Positions 3,756-6,006 of a stretch of DNA of 6,006 nucleotides are shown piece by piece. The notes beneath the pieces were generated by a model. It saw only the letters and a program-made list of their open reading frames with translations. It did no database searches and was not told where the DNA came from. Each line of letters starts with the position of its first letter. The stretch's first letter is position 1. The position numbers were made by a program, and so were the translations under genes. Source of the stretch: Methanobacteriota archaeon (GTDB taxonomy: Archaea; Thermoplasmatota; Poseidoniia; Poseidoniales; Poseidoniaceae). The DNA is taken from positions 1 through 6,006 of the forward strand of contig JAACDL010000183.1 of NCBI GenBank assembly GCA_009936765.1. Direction: 5' to 3'.

Positions 3756-6006
3756 ATGCGCCGCTATGCACTACTAGTTTTGATTATGATAATCATGCCT
3801 GTGACCATGGCTGAAGCCAGAAGTGTTCATTCGACATCGGAAGTCGAAATGTTCCCTCAAGGAACAATGGAAGTGTCCGATGATTGGGAATTTAATCGAC
3901 ACCTAGCATTTACAGCCGAAGATAGGCCTGATGATGCAAATTATGTTTCTGGGATGGTAGCAGACAACCATATGACTCTTGGAATCAATTTACCTGAACA
4001 TCTTGATGATCAAATGATTTGGTCCAGTACAACGCCTACGAACTCTAACGCATCGATAGGCATTCCTGATGGAGCGTACAGTTGGTCGACAGGGCCGGAC
4101 ATCACAATGTCTGGTTTCGATGTTTCATCGTTTGGTGAAAATAGTATCGAGAGTGTAGAGTTGGTTATTCACTTCAATGTCCCTGACCCCTTAAACCAGG
4201 ATAAGGCTAGATTCTCAGTAGTAAACAATGGGATTCATGATTTGGTCAAAACATGGAGCAATACACAAGGCGGACTATACTACATGACCAACGGATGGTC
4301 AGTGGAAATATTTGATGATAACAATTGGACATGGAACGAGTTATCAAATATTGAAATCAATCTAGACTACGTGTCGAATGGCGGAACTGATGATTCACAG
4401 TTGCAAGTGGACGCTGTCGGCCTAAAAGTAACAATGCGAACTCCTTGGTACGGTGCTGAAAGAGTCACTGCATCTTCAACAAACCAATTCACAGATTGGC
4501 CTATTATCGATTTTGACATCACATCTGGGCAAATGTCATCTGTTTCAACAGCACCATGTGGGCTAAGCTCAGATGGTGGAACATGGACAACAGATTCTAT
4601 TGCAAAACCCGCAGGACAAACTTGGGGAAGAATACACTTTGACCATGATGATTCAAACGGTACAGTAGGCATAGAGTATCTCAACAATCAAGGCGCTTGG
4701 GTTACTATTGAGTCAGGGCTTATTCCAGCAGTATCATCTGACTTACAACTAAGATTTACCATCACAGACACATGCTTGAGTAGAGCATGGGTGGATATTA
4801 ACGACCCACAAGTAAGAGTGACTGGAAGCATCGTAGGAGACAGTGACGCTATGTCTGAGAACTTTACCAGATGGACTATTGTAGTCAATGGAGAAACTAT
4901 CGCTAATAATGGAGCCGCTGACTTGGGAACCTTCGACATGCAAATTCCAATAGGACATACAATGACGCAATCAGATACTGAATTGGATATAATCATCAAA
5001 GCATGGTATAATTGGGATAATGATGGTGCACCTGCTTCACTTAATCTACTGATTCACGAAGTAGAGATTACAGGGGCATATTCTATCGAATATGATGAAG
5101 ACCCTGTATGCGGATTACTTGGGTCACACGATCTCCAAGAAGATGGAGGTGGAGTAATACTTCCCCTTCTTTCGAGATGTAGTGATGACCGAACTGATGT
5201 AGGCGACCTAGTCGTTCAATTTGAAAACTCAAATCCAGATGTTGTCGAAGTCGACTTAACAGAAGGACAGGTTCGTTTGAAACTTGTTCAAGAGGCATCC
5301 GGCGTTGCACAAATTACCACTACAGTAAGTGATTCAGCAGGTAACTATTGGAGAGAAGTGTCTACAATAAATGTAGCAAATGTCGATGATAAACCAGTAT
5401 TAGATGAATTCCCATCAGTTGTTCCAGTGGAACATGGTTATGCACATGAAGTGCCGTTCTCATTATATGATTCGGACTCCTTCATTCAGGACTTAACAGT
5501 AACCACCAACCGCTCATGGGCTACCATTGACATGGATGAAAGAATGGTAATTGTTGATGCACCAACTCCAGGATTTACTTCTATACTAATCACAGCATGC
5601 GATGAAACTAGTTGCTCAGAAAGGGTACTTGACTTGGAAGTCAGAGCTTTGGCTGAACTATTTATCGAAGAAATTAGGGTTGATGATCTAATACCTGCAG
5701 GAGAAATATTCGAAGTGAGAGTATTCGTGAGAAACGCAGGTCAAGTAACAGCAACACTAGTTTCTGTTAGATGCACTGCCGATGGGCAATCATTTGGCAC
5801 TGGTGTTATTCAAATGCTGACTCCTGGCCAACTTGGTTCAGTTTCCTGTGACATGCAAGCACCTGAAGATGATGACAGTTTGCTAATCGAAGCGGAAGTA
5901 GATAGAGGCACGAGTATTGATGAGGTGAATGAAACCAATAATGTCGAAACTACTGTTGTAGTAATAGGGGCAGCGCTAGATGACGACACTAGTTCTGGAG
6001 AAGACA
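3756..6006 (+). CDS. Large secreted surface protein with cadherin/Ig-like and CARDB domains (partial, 3' end outside window)
   Basis: The frame runs 750 codons from ATG 3756 to the window edge without a stop. It opens with a Sec signal peptide: MRR, a hydrophobic core YALLVLIMIIMPVTM, and a likely cut after AEA (residue 21). The mature chain is acidic and rich in Asp, Thr, Ser and Asn, with six N-x-S/T sequons. Residues about 25-235 look like a beta-rich region ending in DAVGLKVTM. About 250-345 and 350-440 are two more beta-sandwich-like parts. About 452-541 and 545-632 resemble cadherin/Ig-like modules (VDDKPVLDEFP, ITACDETSCSE). About 635-737 is a CARDB-type domain (ADLIPAG-like opening, VFVRNAGQ, ending SIDEVNETNNVETTVVV). 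Eight cysteines fall into within-module pairs: 268/340, 452/475, 615/620 and 673/698. The acidic linker DDDTSSGED at the edge suggests more domains or a membrane anchor beyond. No catalytic motif is visible; a role in adhesion, binding or the cell envelope is inferred. Confidence 0.9.
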   Translation, partial: MRRYALLVLIMIIMPVTMAEARSVHSTSEVEMFPQGTMEVSDDWEFNRHLAFTAEDRPDDANYVSGMVADNHMTLGINLPEHLDDQMIWSSTTPTNSNASIGIPDGAYSWSTGPDITMSGFDVSSFGENSIESVELVIHFNVPDPLNQDKARFSVVNNGIHDLVKTWSNTQGGLYYMTNGWSVEIFDDNNWTWNELSNIEINLDYVSNGGTDDSQLQVDAVGLKVTMRTPWYGAERVTASSTNQFTDWPIIDFDITSGQMSSVSTAPCGLSSDGGTWTTDSIAKPAGQTWGRIHFDHDDSNGTVGIEYLNNQGAWVTIESGLIPAVSSDLQLRFTITDTCLSRAWVDINDPQVRVTGSIVGDSDAMSENFTRWTIVVNGETIANNGAADLGTFDMQIPIGHTMTQSDTELDIIIKAWYNWDNDGAPASLNLLIHEVEITGAYSIEYDEDPVCGLLGSHDLQEDGGGVILPLLSRCSDDRTDVGDLVVQFENSNPDVVEVDLTEGQVRLKLVQEASGVAQITTTVSDSAGNYWREVSTINVANVDDKPVLDEFPSVVPVEHGYAHEVPFSLYDSDSFIQDLTVTTNRSWATIDMDERMVIVDAPTPGFTSILITACDETSCSERVLDLEVRALAELFIEEIRVDDLIPAGEIFEVRVFVRNAGQVTATLVSVRCTADGQSFGTGVIQMLTPGQLGSVSCDMQAPEDDDSLLIEAEVDRGTSIDEVNETNNVETTVVVIGAALDDDTSSGED

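Noticed and set aside
4367..4999. Two adjacent minus-strand frames of 106 and 103 residues
   Set aside because: They are antisense to the continuous surface-protein frame, which has a signal peptide, ribosome binding site and domain matches.
1..6006. CRISPR arrays, insertion sequences, prophage, toxin-antitoxin or defence modules
   Set aside because: No regularly spaced repeats, transposase or integrase motifs, or defence-protein domains were seen on either strand.

Overview
The window looks like a piece of a planktonic archaeal genome, most likely Marine Group II Euryarchaeota (Candidatus Poseidoniales). This is an inference. It rests on archaeal-style TATA elements in front of a tRNA gene whose 3' CCA is not encoded, a Trp-rich C-terminal tail (WTDESGNTWR...WWNGTDWQ) that I associate with this group, very short intergenic gaps, and a large secreted CARDB/cadherin-like surface protein. 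No rRNA or taxonomic marker is present, so the assignment is tentative.

Layout. Positions 1-207 (+) are the C-terminal end of a protein that starts before the window. It converges, with a 14-base gap, on a minus-strand block. Read in its own direction, that block runs from right to left: tRNA-His(GTG) (3650-3578); an unrecognised 81-residue protein (3470-3225); a 53-residue, extremely basic protein starting at GTG (3218-3057) that resembles ribosomal protein eS30 in part; an acyl-CoA dehydrogenase with an isovaleryl-CoA-dehydrogenase-type active site (ending at 1813); and an RhlE-type DEAD-box RNA helicase with an Asn/Arg/Gly/Ser-rich tail (1667-222). The two small genes and the dehydrogenase are packed with a 6-base gap and a possible 4-base ATGA overlap, so they are probably one transcript. 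The helicase follows after 127 bases and may have its own promoter.

From 3756 to the right edge (+) there is one uninterrupted reading frame of 750 codons with no stop. It encodes a signal peptide followed by several beta-sandwich-like regions and a C-terminal CARDB domain, and is a secreted or surface-anchored protein truncated by the window. It diverges from tRNA-His across a 105-base region with a self-complementary TATATAT element that could serve both directions.

The window combines housekeeping functions (translation, RNA remodelling, acyl-CoA catabolism) with one surface protein. I see no CRISPR array, insertion sequence, prophage, toxin-antitoxin pair or defence system. The most useful points are the short GTG-start basic gene, the long open-ended surface protein, and the IVD-like catalytic residue pattern.
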